Notes under the pieces: generated by a model
What the model was told of the DNA's origin: nothing
Databases searched by the model: none
The model's input: the letters and a program-made list of their open reading frames with translations, nothing else
NCBI RefSeq assembly: GCF_009733845.1
Contig: NZ_WNXZ01000008.1
Location: forward strand, 124,001-188,000
Length of the DNA stretch: 64,000 bases
Direction of reading: 5' to 3'
DNA from: Pseudactinotalea terrae
GTDB lineage: Bacteria > Actinomycetota > Actinomycetes > Actinomycetales > Beutenbergiaceae
Made by a program: the position numbers and the translations under genes
In this document: positions 16,573-25,941 of the stretch, one piece after another
How positions within the stretch are numbered: position 1 is the stretch's first letter
How the letters are laid out: the number at the start of each line of letters is the position of its first letter

Positions 16573-17397
16573 ATGAGCCGCACACGTGTCCTCCTGACCG
16601 GCGCCACCGGCTACATCGCCGGCCAGCTGCTGCCGGTGCTGCGCGAGCGATATGACCTGACGATGATCGACGTCCGCGACACCGACCGGGACGGGCGGCC
16701 GGTCGAGGGAGTGCAGCTGGTCGACCTGCTGGCCGAGGACGACGCCGTGCTACGCCGGCTGTGCGAGGGCGTCGACGTGATCGTGCACGCCGGGTACGCA
16801 CCTCCGGAAGGCGCTCCGAGCTACGCCGCCGAGCGACGCAATCTCGACATGACGGCCCGCGTGTTCGAGGCTGCCCAGCAGGCCGGGGTGGGGCGGGTCG
16901 TGGTCACCAGCACCAACCAGGCCTCCAAGTGGTACGAGCAGCCATGGAAGGCCGGCCGGATCGACCGGGTCGACCCCTACGACTACCCGCGGCCCGACAC
17001 GTTGTACGGCTGGGCCAAGGCCGCCTACGAGTCGCTCGGGTTCCTCTACGCCAGCGGCGGCGCCGGTCCGGTGGTGGAGAACGTCCACGTGCGAATCGTC
17101 TGCCCCCGCCCGATCCGTGCGGAGGACTTCGCCGATCGTCCGACCGTGGACTACCTGCGCGACATCACCGGCTGGGTCTCCGAGCGCGACCTTCAGCAGC
17201 TCTACGTCCGCTCGATCGAGGCGTCCTCGATCGACGACGAGCACGGGGTCCCGTTCCAGATCTTCTACGGCGTCTCGGGCAACGCCCGCACCTTCTGGTC
17301 GATCGCCAACGCGCGTCGGGTCATCGGCTACGAACCTCAGGACGACTCCGAGATCGAGTTCGCCGACGAGATCGCCGCCCGGACCCACCAGAGCTGA
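16573..17397 (+). CDS. NAD-dependent epimerase/dehydratase family protein (uronate dehydrogenase-like)
   Basis: A 274-residue extended-SDR protein. The dinucleotide-binding loop is LLTGATGYIAGQLLP (GxxGxxG). VVVTSTNQAS and the YGWAKAAYE motif (Tyr and Lys of the YxxxK pair) supply the catalytic residues. Overall length and the VVVTSTNQ.SKWYE region resemble bacterial uronate dehydrogenases and related sugar-nucleotide-independent SDRs, but the substrate is not certain. The start ATG is about 70 bp upstream of, and divergent to, the TerC riboswitch. The next gene begins 6 bp after its stop, suggesting a bicistronic unit. Confidence 0.8.
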   Translation: MSRTRVLLTGATGYIAGQLLPVLRERYDLTMIDVRDTDRDGRPVEGVQLVDLLAEDDAVLRRLCEGVDVIVHAGYAPPEGAPSYAAERRNLDMTARVFEAAQQAGVGRVVVTSTNQASKWYEQPWKAGRIDRVDPYDYPRPDTLYGWAKAAYESLGFLYASGGAGPVVENVHVRIVCPRPIRAEDFADRPTVDYLRDITGWVSERDLQQLYVRSIEASSIDDEHGVPFQIFYGVSGNARTFWSIANARRVIGYEPQDDSEIEFADEIAARTHQS

Positions 17398-17403
17398 GAC
17401 GTC

Positions 17404-18777
17404 GTGACGTCCCCCGCCCGCCGCGCCGTCCAGACGGTGCAGGACGCCGTCCGCAGCCAGCTCTGGCCCCTGCCCATCCTCGGCGTCGCCCTGGCTGTCG
17501 CCCTGGGCATCCTGGTGCCGTTGCTGGACGTGACCGCCGACGACCAGCTGCCGGCGGCGCTCGACGCCCTCATCTTCAACGGCGACCCGGGAGCCGCGCG
17601 AACGGTCCTGAGCGCGGTGGCGAGCTCACTGATCACGGTCACCTCGCTGACCTTCTCCCTGACCGTGGTGACGCTGCAGCTGGCGAGCAGTCAGTTCTCC
17701 CCGCGACTGCTACGCACCTTCACCCAGGACCTCTTCGTCCAGGCCACCCTCTCCATCTTCCTGGCCACCTTCACCTTCTCGCTGACCGTGCTCAGATCGG
17801 TTCGCTCCGCCGAGGAGGGCGGTACCGCGTTCGTTCCCCGCCTCGCCGTGACGATGGCGTTCTTGCTCGCGCTCACCAGCGTGGTCTCCCTGGTCCTTTT
17901 CCTGGCCCATCTCGCCCGACAGATCCGGGTCGAGACGATGCTGCTGCAGGTCCACGACGATGCCGTCGGAACCATGAAGACCAACTTGATCCGCCGCCAT
18001 GACCCCGACGCGGCGCGACCGGTGCCCGAGCAGCCGACCACCGCCACCGTGCTGCTGGCGTCCGGGTCCGGATTCTTGACCAGCCTCGACCAGGAGAAGC
18101 TGGTCAAGACCGCCACCGATACCGACACCATCGTGTCCATCGATCGCGACCCCGGCAGCTTCGTCGTCCAGGGCACCCCGCTCGGCCACATCTGGCCTCG
18201 AGACAACAGACCGCTGGATCCGGAGGACATCGATCGGCTCCGCGACCGCGTGACGGCTGCGGTCCACCTCGGCCCGGAACGTACAGCCGCCCAAGACGTC
18301 GCGTACGGCCTGCGACAGATCACCGACATCGTCAACAGAGCACTCTCGCCCGGCATCAACGACCCCACCACCGCCATCCACGGTCTCGGACAAACCGCGT
18401 CCCTGCTGGCCAAGCTGACGGCCTACCACCTTGGGCCGCTGGTTGTCGACGACCCCGACGGCGACCCGCGGGTACTCCTCCACCGCCCTGGGTTCCCAGA
18501 GCTTCTTGAGCTCGCCATCGCGCAGCCCCGCGCCTACGGCAAGTCCGATCCCCAGGTGCTCGGACGGCTCTACCAGCTCCTGGCCGACCTCACCTGGCAC
18601 GTCCACGACGATCAGCGCGGGCCCGTCCTCGACCACATCCGACGACTCGACGAGACCGTCGCCGACCAAGACTTCGACGAGGCCGAGAAGCAGCAGCTTG
18701 CCGAGCTCAGCCGGAGCGTCCGGCAGGGCCTGAGCGAGCACAAGCAGCGTGCCGAGCTTAGGCAGGGCGGCCGCTAG
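17404..18777 (+). CDS. DUF2254 family membrane protein
   Basis: 457 residues starting at GTG 17404. Four hydrophobic segments lie in the first 190 residues (WPLPILGVALAVALGILVPLL; SALITVTSLTFSLTVVTLQLASSQFSPRLLRTF; TLSIFLATFTFSLTVL; AVTMAFLLALTSVVSLVLFL). A soluble C-terminal part contains RDPGSFVVQGTPLGHIWP and ALSPGINDPTTAIHGL, which are landmarks of DUF2254. The function of this family is not established; its SPGINDP region suggests a cytoplasmic regulatory domain. It is 6 bp downstream of the SDR gene and likely co-transcribed. Confidence 0.85.
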   Translation: MTSPARRAVQTVQDAVRSQLWPLPILGVALAVALGILVPLLDVTADDQLPAALDALIFNGDPGAARTVLSAVASSLITVTSLTFSLTVVTLQLASSQFSPRLLRTFTQDLFVQATLSIFLATFTFSLTVLRSVRSAEEGGTAFVPRLAVTMAFLLALTSVVSLVLFLAHLARQIRVETMLLQVHDDAVGTMKTNLIRRHDPDAARPVPEQPTTATVLLASGSGFLTSLDQEKLVKTATDTDTIVSIDRDPGSFVVQGTPLGHIWPRDNRPLDPEDIDRLRDRVTAAVHLGPERTAAQDVAYGLRQITDIVNRALSPGINDPTTAIHGLGQTASLLAKLTAYHLGPLVVDDPDGDPRVLLHRPGFPELLELAIAQPRAYGKSDPQVLGRLYQLLADLTWHVHDDQRGPVLDHIRRLDETVADQDFDEAEKQQLAELSRSVRQGLSEHKQRAELRQGGR

Positions 18778-18831
18778 GCCTGCGCGACCCGTGATCCCAC
18801 CGAATGTCCCAGAGCGACTCATCCACTGCTC

Positions 18832-18860
18832 TTGACACCTCCTATGGACCGATTCAGGAT
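18832..18860 (+). promoter_or_regulatory. Candidate sigma-70 promoter for the GH43 gene
   Basis: TTGACA at 18832-18837 is separated by 17 bp from CAGGAT at 18855-18860. It lies 72 bp before the arabinanase start, in an otherwise gene-free 150-bp gap. Confidence 0.5.
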
Positions 18861-18931
18861 GGGTGGGCGACGCACAGCGAAGGGGCTGACCGATCCGGAC
18901 GGACCCCCGATCTGCGGACGAAGGGGTCAGG

Positions 18932-19957
18932 ATGTCGACGGCGAAGCAGGTGCACCGCTGGACGGTGAGCCGAGCGCTCCTGCTGGTGATCTCTCTCCTC
19001 GCCAGCATGATCGTCACGAGTGCCACCGCCACCGGGCAGGGGCCACCGCCGTCGGGATGTCTGGACCTGACGGGCGACACCGGCTCCACGACGCCGGTGG
19101 ACGACCCTGTGCACGACCCCGCCATCTTCACGGACCCCTCCGAGCAGACCTACTACGTCGCCTCGACAGGGGTCCAGCAGACCGCTGACGACCCCGGCGG
19201 CATCTTCCTGCGACGTTCTACAGGTTCCCTCGAGGGACCCTGGGAGTCGTTGGGCGCGTTGCCGGTGCCTGAGTGGACGCTCGCGTACGGGCCCAACCAC
19301 CTCTGGGCGCCGGACGTCGTCCGCGTCGGCGACACGTTCTGGCTGTACTACGGGGTCTCCCAGCTCGGGACGCAGAACTCGGCGATCGGTGCGATGTCGA
19401 CGACGACGCCCGGCGACCTCGGCAGCTGGCAGGACCACGGGCCGGTGCTCATGTCGCAGCCCGGCGACCCCTACAACGCGATCGACCCGTACGTGTTCAA
19501 GGATCGGGGCACCTGGTACCTCGCCTTCGGATCGTGGTGGGAGGGCATCCACCTCGTCGAGCTGGAGGACATGACGTCGGTCTCCGGTGAGCCGGTGCAG
19601 CTGGCGGAGGTGACCGGAGCCCCGTCGCTGGAGGCGCCCACCATCATCTACCGCCAGGGCCACTACTACCTGTTCACCTCACGCGGCTTCATCGTCAGCG
19701 ACAGCTACCACGTCCAGGTCGGCCGCTCCCGCGACCTCACCGGCCCGTACCTCGATCGCGACGGCGTGCCGCTGCTCGACGGCGGCGGAACCGCCGTGCT
19801 CGAGCCCGACGGTGGGGCCGGCGGCCAGGACATCCTCGAGGACCGCGGGCGCTACTACATGGTCAACCACTACTACGAGTGGGATCCGCTGCAGATCCGC
19901 ATGCAGATCTGCGAGCTGCAGTGGGATGACGGCTGGCCGAACGTCCCCGAGGACTGA
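18932..19957 (+). CDS. Secreted GH43 arabinan endo-1,5-alpha-L-arabinosidase-like enzyme
   Basis: Start ATG 18932 with AAGGGG upstream. The signal peptide is ALLLVISLLASMIVTSATATGQG (residues about 15-37), so the enzyme is exported. The rest is one GH43 five-bladed propeller with the expected triad: Asp62 (VHDPAIF, base), Asp185 (AIDPYVF, pKa modulator) and Glu234 (LEAPTII, acid). NHLWAPDVV and SYHVQVGRSRDLTGPYLDRDG are typical of endo-arabinanases. 341 aa equals a single catalytic domain without a carbohydrate-binding module. It would cut arabinan side chains of pectin outside the cell. No importer for the products sits beside it. Confidence 0.85.
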   Translation: MSTAKQVHRWTVSRALLLVISLLASMIVTSATATGQGPPPSGCLDLTGDTGSTTPVDDPVHDPAIFTDPSEQTYYVASTGVQQTADDPGGIFLRRSTGSLEGPWESLGALPVPEWTLAYGPNHLWAPDVVRVGDTFWLYYGVSQLGTQNSAIGAMSTTTPGDLGSWQDHGPVLMSQPGDPYNAIDPYVFKDRGTWYLAFGSWWEGIHLVELEDMTSVSGEPVQLAEVTGAPSLEAPTIIYRQGHYYLFTSRGFIVSDSYHVQVGRSRDLTGPYLDRDGVPLLDGGGTAVLEPDGGAGGQDILEDRGRYYMVNHYYEWDPLQIRMQICELQWDDGWPNVPED

Positions 19958-19970
19958 GACGCCCCCACCG

Positions 19971-20981
19971 CTAGGAACCGAAGCGGCTCACGAGTCGGTC
20001 CAGCGCGGTGTCGACGTCGGGATCGACCACGCGGCGGCGCTCGTCGGCGTCGTACCAGGCAAGGACCTCGGCGGCGCCCTGCCAGTACCGGGTGCCGGCG
20101 GTGTACTCGGGCACCAGCGCCTTGACCTTGCTGTTGTCGAAGACCACCGAGTGCACCTTGTCCCCGACCAGCCCGTCGAGCTCGCCCGGCAGCTCTGCGC
20201 CGATGGCCCGCCCCGTCACCGGGATGAGCTCCGGCTCGCCGGCGCCGGCGGCGCGGGCCAGGATCCGGGTGATCTGAGCCCAGGTGAGCACCTCGTCGGA
20301 GGTGATGTGGAAGCTGTCTCCCACCGCGCGGCGGTCGCCGAGGAGGCCGACGAACGCGACGGCGAAGTCGCGCGCGTGGGTCAGCGTCCACAGCGAGGTG
20401 CCGTCACCGATCACCGGCACGGGGACGCCGCGACGCATCCGGTCGATCGCCGTCCAGCCTCCCGGGATCGGGATGCTGCGCTCGTCGTAGGTGTGGCTGG
20501 GCCGCACGATCGTCACCGGGAAGTCGCGCTCGCGCCACGCCCGCACCAGCACCTCTTCGCTGGCGATCTTGTTGCGCGAGTACTGCCAGAACGGGTTCTT
20601 CAGCGGCGTGGACTCGGTGATCGGCAGGTGCTCCACCGGCTTGGCGTACGCCGACGCCGAGGAGATGTAGACGTACTGGCCGACCGCGCCGTCGAAGATC
20701 TCGACATCGGCTGCCGCCTGCTCGGGCGAGAACGACCGGAAGTTCACCACGACGTCCCACTCGTGGCCAGCGACGGCGGCGCGGATGGAGTCCGGGTCCC
20801 CGGCATCGCCGATCAGCGACCGGGCGCCCTCGATCGGAGGCCGGGCGTCCGGGCTGTCGGAGGACGCCGAGATGCCCCGGTTCAGGAGCGTGAGGTCGTG
20901 CCCCCGTTCGATCGCCAGGCGGCTCGACGCCGCGCTGATCGTGCCATTGCCACCGATGAAGAGGACTCGCAAGGCTGCCAT
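19971..20981 (-). CDS. NAD-dependent epimerase/dehydratase family protein
   Basis: Start is ATG 20981 (MAALRVLFIGGNGTISAASSRLAIERGHDLTLLNRG). The longer frame adds an unsupported 18 residues. The 336-residue SDR fold has GGNGTI in place of the usual GATGFI nucleotide loop, as in isoflavone-reductase-like/CSP41-type atypical SDRs. It also has VYISSASAYA and WQYSRNKIASEE, where the Tyr-x3-Lys pair (YSRNK) can be catalytic. DDERSIPIPGGWTAIDRM-type and TLTHARDFAVAFV segments match reductases annotated as NAD-dependent epimerases. The substrate is unknown. It is convergent with the arabinanase gene, separated by 13 bp. Confidence 0.8.
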   Translation of the reverse strand: MAALRVLFIGGNGTISAASSRLAIERGHDLTLLNRGISASSDSPDARPPIEGARSLIGDAGDPDSIRAAVAGHEWDVVVNFRSFSPEQAAADVEIFDGAVGQYVYISSASAYAKPVEHLPITESTPLKNPFWQYSRNKIASEEVLVRAWRERDFPVTIVRPSHTYDERSIPIPGGWTAIDRMRRGVPVPVIGDGTSLWTLTHARDFAVAFVGLLGDRRAVGDSFHITSDEVLTWAQITRILARAAGAGEPELIPVTGRAIGAELPGELDGLVGDKVHSVVFDNSKVKALVPEYTAGTRYWQGAAEVLAWYDADERRRVVDPDVDTALDRLVSRFGS

Positions 20982-21157
20982 GACCGCCACCCTAGCCAGC
21001 CCATGGACCGGCATCGTGCTGGACAGGTACGCCACCGACGTTCCCTCGAGGCTCCCAGGAATTATCTCGGCCGCGGTGTCGTATCGAGCCGGCCGCGTTC
21101 GTGGAAGGTGTGAAGCCGCGCCCAGCAGAGGGTGCGAGCACGAGAGGCGGGATCACC

Positions 21158-21760
21158 ATGAGCACGACCCTGACGGTCGACTTCTTCAGCAGCGTGGACG
21201 GCTACGGCTCGGCCGAGGGGTGGCCGGGCTACTGGGGCAAGGAGGGCCCGGAGATCGTCGAGGACCGAGTCCACACCTTCCAGCAGGACCAGGTGCTGGT
21301 CTTCGGCGCGACGACGTTCCGCGAGTTCTCCCAGTTCGTCACGATGTACGACGAGCCGTACTACGACCGGCTCAACGAGCTGCCGAAGCTCGTGTTCTCC
21401 AGCACGCTCGACCCGGAGAACCCCGGGTGGCAGAACACCACCGTCCTCAACGAGGACGCCGTCGCCGCGATCGACCGGCTCAAGCGCACGACCGACGTCC
21501 CGATGCGAGCCCACGGCAGCATCTCGCTGAACCGCGCCCTGCTCGCCGCAGGCCTCGTCGACCGGCTCGAGATCATGATGTTCCCGGCCGTGACAGGACG
21601 CGCCGGGCAGGCGCCGCTGCTCCACGGCGGCGCGGAGCTCGATCTCGACCTCGTCGAGTGCACCGTGCTCGACGGGCGCACCGTGAAGCTGGTCTACGCT
21701 CCGCACCTCCACGGCGAGATCCCCGAGGGCGTGGGCCCACGGCTTCGGCAGGAGAGGTAG
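21158..21760 (+). CDS. Dihydrofolate reductase family protein (RibD C-terminal fold)
   Basis: Start ATG 21158 (MSTTLTVDFFSSVDGYGSAEGWPGYWGKEGP) rather than the upstream frame. The 200 residues show the DHFR/RibD-C pattern: SSVDGY at the start, VLVFGATTFREFSQF, KLVFSSTLD, then HGSISLNRALLAAGLVDRLEIMMFPAVTGRAG (the nucleotide-binding GS..L...L..GLVDE element). These proteins bind NADPH and are thought to reduce pterin- or pyrimidine-like substrates, but the cellular role is undefined. It is convergent with the DUF3267-flavodoxin gene 10 bp away. Confidence 0.85.
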   Translation: MSTTLTVDFFSSVDGYGSAEGWPGYWGKEGPEIVEDRVHTFQQDQVLVFGATTFREFSQFVTMYDEPYYDRLNELPKLVFSSTLDPENPGWQNTTVLNEDAVAAIDRLKRTTDVPMRAHGSISLNRALLAAGLVDRLEIMMFPAVTGRAGQAPLLHGGAELDLDLVECTVLDGRTVKLVYAPHLHGEIPEGVGPRLRQER

Positions 21761-21769
21761 AAGCTGAGG

Positions 21770-22878
21770 TCAGTGCACCTGCGATGTCTCCTTCGGCAGC
21801 CGGTCGGCGAGGTCGGCGCCCCACGACCGTGCACGGTCGAGCTCATCGGGGAGCAACGGGCCCTCGTACCCTCGACGTAGAAGCTCTCGGGCTCGACGAG
21901 GAGCGTGGCGCCGTGTCTGCGGAGCAACTTGGCGGCCTTCTTGCTGGCGGCGCCTGGCAGGTTCGGGTGGCGTACGTGGGTGTCGAAGGCCGCCACCGGC
22001 GACTGGATCTCAGCCGCCGCCTCGATCCACTCCCGCAACCCTGAGTCGCTGGCGTGACCGCCGCGCCGGGCGGCGTCCTCGCGCGTCTGCGGCCGGCTCA
22101 GCCCGAATGCGTGCGTCGGGGCGCCGACGACGAGCAGCTGCGTGTCCAGGGTGTCGGCCTGGGGTGCCGCGTCGACGTCGAGGACCGTGACATCGACGCC
22201 GGCACGCGTCGCCGCGCCTGCGGCGACCGCTTCAGCGACGGCCTTGGTGTTCCCCCAGGCGGACTCGTAGACGATGGTGACATCCATGGTCGGTGTGCTC
22301 CTCTCGTGCATGGGTACCAGCACCGTGGTGGTGCTGCCGTCATCCCTGATCAGCGCGGTCCCCGGTAGCCGCCTCACCTGCGCGGCCTGGTAGAGATCTC
22401 CGGCGGAGCCGGCCACGTTCAGGGCACTGAGGACGTACAGGGTGAGGAATGCGTCGCTGGGCGCCACCGTGAACGCTGCGAGGAGTACCATGCCCCAGAG
22501 GGCGAGCGGTCCTAGCGCGGCGACCACGAAGGCGCGGCGGCTGACGAACGCCTGGTTGCCGGTGGTCAGGTAGGGCAGCCGCACCGCGTAGTGGGAGCGT
22601 GCGCCCGAGAGCGCGGTGATGAGCAGGCCGTGCGTCGCCTCGTGCAGCCACATGTACGTCACGCATGCGACGAGCGTGACGGCGAGAATCGTCACGGTGC
22701 TCCACCCGCTCTCCAGCGGCAGATCGAGCAGGACGGCCGCGGCGACGAAGCCAGCGGCGATCGACGCGAAGATGACCTGCACCCGCCCCGCGGCGCGCCG
22801 GTCCTCCTTGAGGTCGAGCGTCATGTGGTGTCGGTAGCCCGGTGGCTCTATGAGCAGGGGCGTGCGGGAGGCGGTCAC
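21770..22878 (-). pseudogene. DUF3267 membrane protein fused to flavodoxin domain, with C-terminal frameshift
   Basis: GTG 22878 (VTASRTPLLIEPPGYRHHMTLDL) has AAGGA a few bases upstream. The first about 190 residues are a DUF3267 membrane protein with four hydrophobic segments and WLHEATHGL, a HExxH zinc-site-like motif of site-2-protease-type folds. The frame continues without a stop into a flavodoxin (MDVTIVYESAWGNTKAVAEAVAAG, then VVGAPTHAFGLSRPQT). ATG 22287 with AGAGGAG before it could start the flavodoxin separately. After FYVEG at about 21866 the frame turns to nonsense and would overlap the RibD-like gene. A one-base shift restores EGPLLPDELDRARSWGADLADRL and a stop at 21770-21772. 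Either a real mutation or a sequence error. Confidence 0.7.
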
Positions 22879-23004
22879 CTGGATTCCTTCGGTTGCTCCC
22901 ACTCTCCTCCGCAGGCGGGCAGGCACAAGTGACCAACGTCCCGCGACATCCCGCCGGGGTCGTCCCCGATCGCACGCCCATCCGGCGCGGGCGGCGCTCC
23001 GACG

Positions 23005-23700
23005 TCACGCCATGTCGATGAAGCGCTCCGCGAGCTCGGAGGGACCGATGACGATGACCGTGTCGTCCCAGTTGAGGATGGTCTGTCCGGTCGCGTGCGC
23101 CCAGGTGCCGTCCGCGCGGAGCACGGCCGCGATGTTGAGGTCGTGCTTCTTGCGCATCCCGACCTCCTCCAGCGGCCGGCCGACCACCGACGGCGGAGCC
23201 TTCGCCGTCACGGCGGCGAACCCGCCGCCCAGGTCCTGGTAGTCGGCGATCGAGCCGCGCAGCAGGTGCGCGACCCGGCGACCCATGTCCGCCTCGGGAT
23301 ACACCACGTTGCGCACACCGAGCTGCGTGAGGATCTGGCCGTGAGCCTCGCTGATGGCCTTCGCCCAGAGGTGCTCGATCTCGAAGCGCAGCAGCCACGA
23401 CGTCACCAGGATCGAGGCCTCGATGTCGGAGCCGATGGCCACGACGGCGTGCGTGAAGTCGGGCACCGAGAGCTGTTCCAGCACCTCGCGCTTGGTCGCG
23501 TCGGCACGCACCACCTGCGTGAGGGTCTCGCTCATCGTCTGCACGATCTCGGGGTCGGTGTCGATCCCCAGCACCTCGACGCCGGCCTGGGCGAGCTCGT
23601 TCGCGAGTGCGCTGCCGAACCTCCCGAGCCCGACGACGACGACCGAGTCGCCGTCGCTGAGTGCGATCGATCCATGCTTGGGGCGGGGGATGCTAGCCAA
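23005..23700 (-). CDS. Potassium uptake regulatory subunit, TrkA/KtrA type
   Basis: 231 residues. The RCK_N Rossmann domain begins VVVVGLGRFGSALANELAQAGVEVLGIDTDPEIVQ, where GLGRFG binds nucleotide (ATP/ADP or NAD) and D at the end of strand 2 contacts the ribose. An RCK_C domain follows (GRPLEEVGMRKKHDLNIAAVLR...DDTVIVIGPSELAERFI). RCK proteins form octameric rings that gate the membrane subunit. The start codon overlaps the last 8 bp of the upstream membrane-subunit gene, so the two are translationally coupled. Confidence 0.92.
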   Translation of the reverse strand: MASIPRPKHGSIALSDGDSVVVVGLGRFGSALANELAQAGVEVLGIDTDPEIVQTMSETLTQVVRADATKREVLEQLSVPDFTHAVVAIGSDIEASILVTSWLLRFEIEHLWAKAISEAHGQILTQLGVRNVVYPEADMGRRVAHLLRGSIADYQDLGGGFAAVTAKAPPSVVGRPLEEVGMRKKHDLNIAAVLRADGTWAHATGQTILNWDDTVIVIGPSELAERFIDMA

Positions 23701-25111
23701 TGAGAGGCCTCTCCTTCGGGAGCTCGATCATCGCAGCTCGGGCGCGCAGCGCCAGCGCGGAGGCCAGCGCCAACGGCCCGAGTCGTCCGATGAACATCAT
23801 GACGACGAGCAGCAGCTGCGCGGTGGGCGGCAGCAGGTGGGTGATGCCGGTGGACAGGCCGACCGTCGCGAACGCGGAGATCGACTCGAACAGGATCTGG
23901 TCCAGGCTGAACGGGGTCCCCACGAGCAGGAGCCACGTGCAGGCCAGCACTGCGGCCACGGCGAGCAGCGCCACCGTGGTCGCCTCCCGGTGCACCGACC
24001 GCCCGATCCTGCGGCCGAGGATGTTGACGGCGGTGCCGCCGCGCACCTCGGTGACGATGATGAAGAGCAGGACGGCGAACGTCGTGATCTTGAGTCCTCC
24101 TGCGGTTCCCGCGGGCCCACCCCCGATGAACATCAGCACGTCGTGCGTGAACCACGTCTGCGTGTGCATCGCGGCGATGTCGAGCGTGTTGAAGCCCGCA
24201 GTCCGTGCCGAGACCGCGGCGAACCCGCCGGCGAGCAGCTTCTGGCCCACCGAGAGCGGGCCGAGCGTGTCGGGATTGGTCCACTCCTGCGCGGTGATCG
24301 TCACGGTGCCGACGACGAGAAGCACCACGGTCCCGATCACGACCAGCTTGGTGTGCATCGACCAACGCCGCGGGAACCGGACCTGCCGCCGGAGCTCGAA
24401 CAGCACGGGGAAGCCGAGTCCGCCGATGACGATCGCGGTCATGATCGGCACGCACACCCACGGGTCGCTCACGAAGCCCATCAGGCTGTCCGAGAACAGC
24501 GCGAAGCCGGCGTTGTTGAAGGCTGACACGGCGTGGAAGACCCCGAACCAGGCGGCCTCGCCCATGCCGGCGTCGTCGCCGACGATGCGCCGGGCGGTCA
24601 GGATGAGCGCGACGGCCGCCTCCACCCCGAAGCTCACCTTGGCGACCCCGAGCAGCACGCTCTTCATGTCGGCGACGCCGAGCGTGCGCACGGACGCGCT
24701 CGCGACGAGCCGCGACCGCAGTCCGAGGCGCCGCGCCAGCAGGATCGACAGCAGGGACGCGAAGGTCATGATGCCGAGGCCCCCGAACTGGATCAGCACG
24801 AGGATGACGACCTCGCCGAACGCGCTCCAGTACGTCGGGGTGTCGACGACGACCAGGCCGGTGACGCACACGGCTGAGGTGGCCGTGAACAGTGCCACCA
24901 CCGCCGGTGCACCGCCGGCGGCGTTGAGCGGGGCCGGCAAGGCCCCGGCCGGCGGGGCGTCGACGACCGCGATCGGCAGCATCAGCAGCAGCGTGCCGAT
25001 GGCGATCGCGGCGGCGAAGCCGGCCACCAGCACCTGACCCGGGCGCTGCAGGATCCGGGTACGCGAGCGGACCAACGACGGTCGCCGACGGCTACTCACG
25101 GGGGGTGACAC
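23693..25111 (-). CDS. TrkH/KtrB-family potassium transporter membrane subunit
   Basis: 472 residues from GTG 25111, with four repeated M1-P-M2 units. The filter loops include TSAVCVTGLVVVDTP, AFNNAGFALFSDSLMGF, SARTAGFNTLDI and AFATVGLSTGITHLLPP, each with the conserved glycine that lines the K+ pore. GGLGIMTFASLLSILLARRLGLRSR is typical of KtrB. It forms the K+ (and Na+-coupled) uptake channel with the RCK subunit encoded next, which overlaps it by 8 bp. It is probably constitutive or osmotically controlled; no riboswitch was seen upstream. Confidence 0.92.
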   Translation of the reverse strand: MSPPVSSRRRPSLVRSRTRILQRPGQVLVAGFAAAIAIGTLLLMLPIAVVDAPPAGALPAPLNAAGGAPAVVALFTATSAVCVTGLVVVDTPTYWSAFGEVVILVLIQFGGLGIMTFASLLSILLARRLGLRSRLVASASVRTLGVADMKSVLLGVAKVSFGVEAAVALILTARRIVGDDAGMGEAAWFGVFHAVSAFNNAGFALFSDSLMGFVSDPWVCVPIMTAIVIGGLGFPVLFELRRQVRFPRRWSMHTKLVVIGTVVLLVVGTVTITAQEWTNPDTLGPLSVGQKLLAGGFAAVSARTAGFNTLDIAAMHTQTWFTHDVLMFIGGGPAGTAGGLKITTFAVLLFIIVTEVRGGTAVNILGRRIGRSVHREATTVALLAVAAVLACTWLLLVGTPFSLDQILFESISAFATVGLSTGITHLLPPTAQLLLVVMMFIGRLGPLALASALALRARAAMIELPKERPLIG

Positions 25112-25191
25112 TACGCCTTGGCTCGCCGACGTGCTGATGACCCGACGTGGCGGGACCTACGACGACCTGGTGTTCCCGGCCACCCTTGCCG

Positions 25192-25941
25192 TCAACGGAG
25201 GCGTAGCTGTCCCCAGCGGTGGACGGTGAGGACAGCGAAGCCCGCCCCGGTCACCACCGCGAGCAGCACCTGGGCGGCGTTCGGGGTGAGGGGACCCGTG
25301 CCAGCCAGACCGGCCCAGGCGCCAGCGACGGCGAACGGGAACCATGCTCCGACCGTGAAGATGGCGATCTGCGAGAGGGCCAGGAGTGCGACGGCGAGCC
25401 CGACGGCGCCCAGCACGCCCTTGCTGGCAGTCGCTGCCCACGCGCACGGGGTGGCGAGCAGACCCGTGAGCGCCAGCACGGCGGCGAGCTTGAGCGCGGC
25501 CGCCCAGTCGGCGCTGGGGTAGTGCATGGCCAGCCCGGCGACCAGGTAGGCCGCGACGCAGATCGCGGTCGTCACCGACACCACCGCTGCGTACACGGCC
25601 AGCTTCGCCGTCGCGATCTGCCTGAGCGAGGTCGGGATCGCGAACATGGACCCGATGGTGCGGTCGGTGAACTCGCGGCCGAACGACCAGCCCAGGTAGG
25701 TGCCGAAGGCGAGCAGCCCGCCCGCCGCGCCGATCACGCCCATCAGGGTCGCGAGGTCGGCCCAGGGGTCCCCACGTGTGAACGGCTCCAGCTGCGCCGC
25801 GGCCACGGCGCTCTCGTTCCGGGCCGCGAGGAGCAACGCGACGCTGATGGACGCAGGTCCGATCGCCACGGCGGCGGTGATGACCCACGTGGCGGTGCCA
25901 CGCATGGCCTTCACGGCCTCGACCCACAGTGCGGGAGTCAT
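25192..25941 (-). CDS. ABC-2-type transporter permease
   Basis: Start ATG 25941 (MTPALWVEAVKAMRGTATWVITAAVAIGPASISVALLLAARNE). The longer open frame reads antisense through the partner gene. 249 residues with six hydrophobic segments and the loop GREFTDRTIGSMFAIPTSLRQIATAKL, the ABC-2 permease signature between segments 2 and 3 (fitting bacteriocin/antibiotic-export or self-immunity pairs). The ATG overlaps the stop of the ATPase gene (ATGA, 25938-25941), so the two subunits are coupled. Probably an exporter; the cargo is unknown. Confidence 0.85.
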   Translation of the reverse strand: MTPALWVEAVKAMRGTATWVITAAVAIGPASISVALLLAARNESAVAAAQLEPFTRGDPWADLATLMGVIGAAGGLLAFGTYLGWSFGREFTDRTIGSMFAIPTSLRQIATAKLAVYAAVVSVTTAICVAAYLVAGLAMHYPSADWAAALKLAAVLALTGLLATPCAWAATASKGVLGAVGLAVALLALSQIAIFTVGAWFPFAVAGAWAGLAGTGPLTPNAAQVLLAVVTGAGFAVLTVHRWGQLRLR

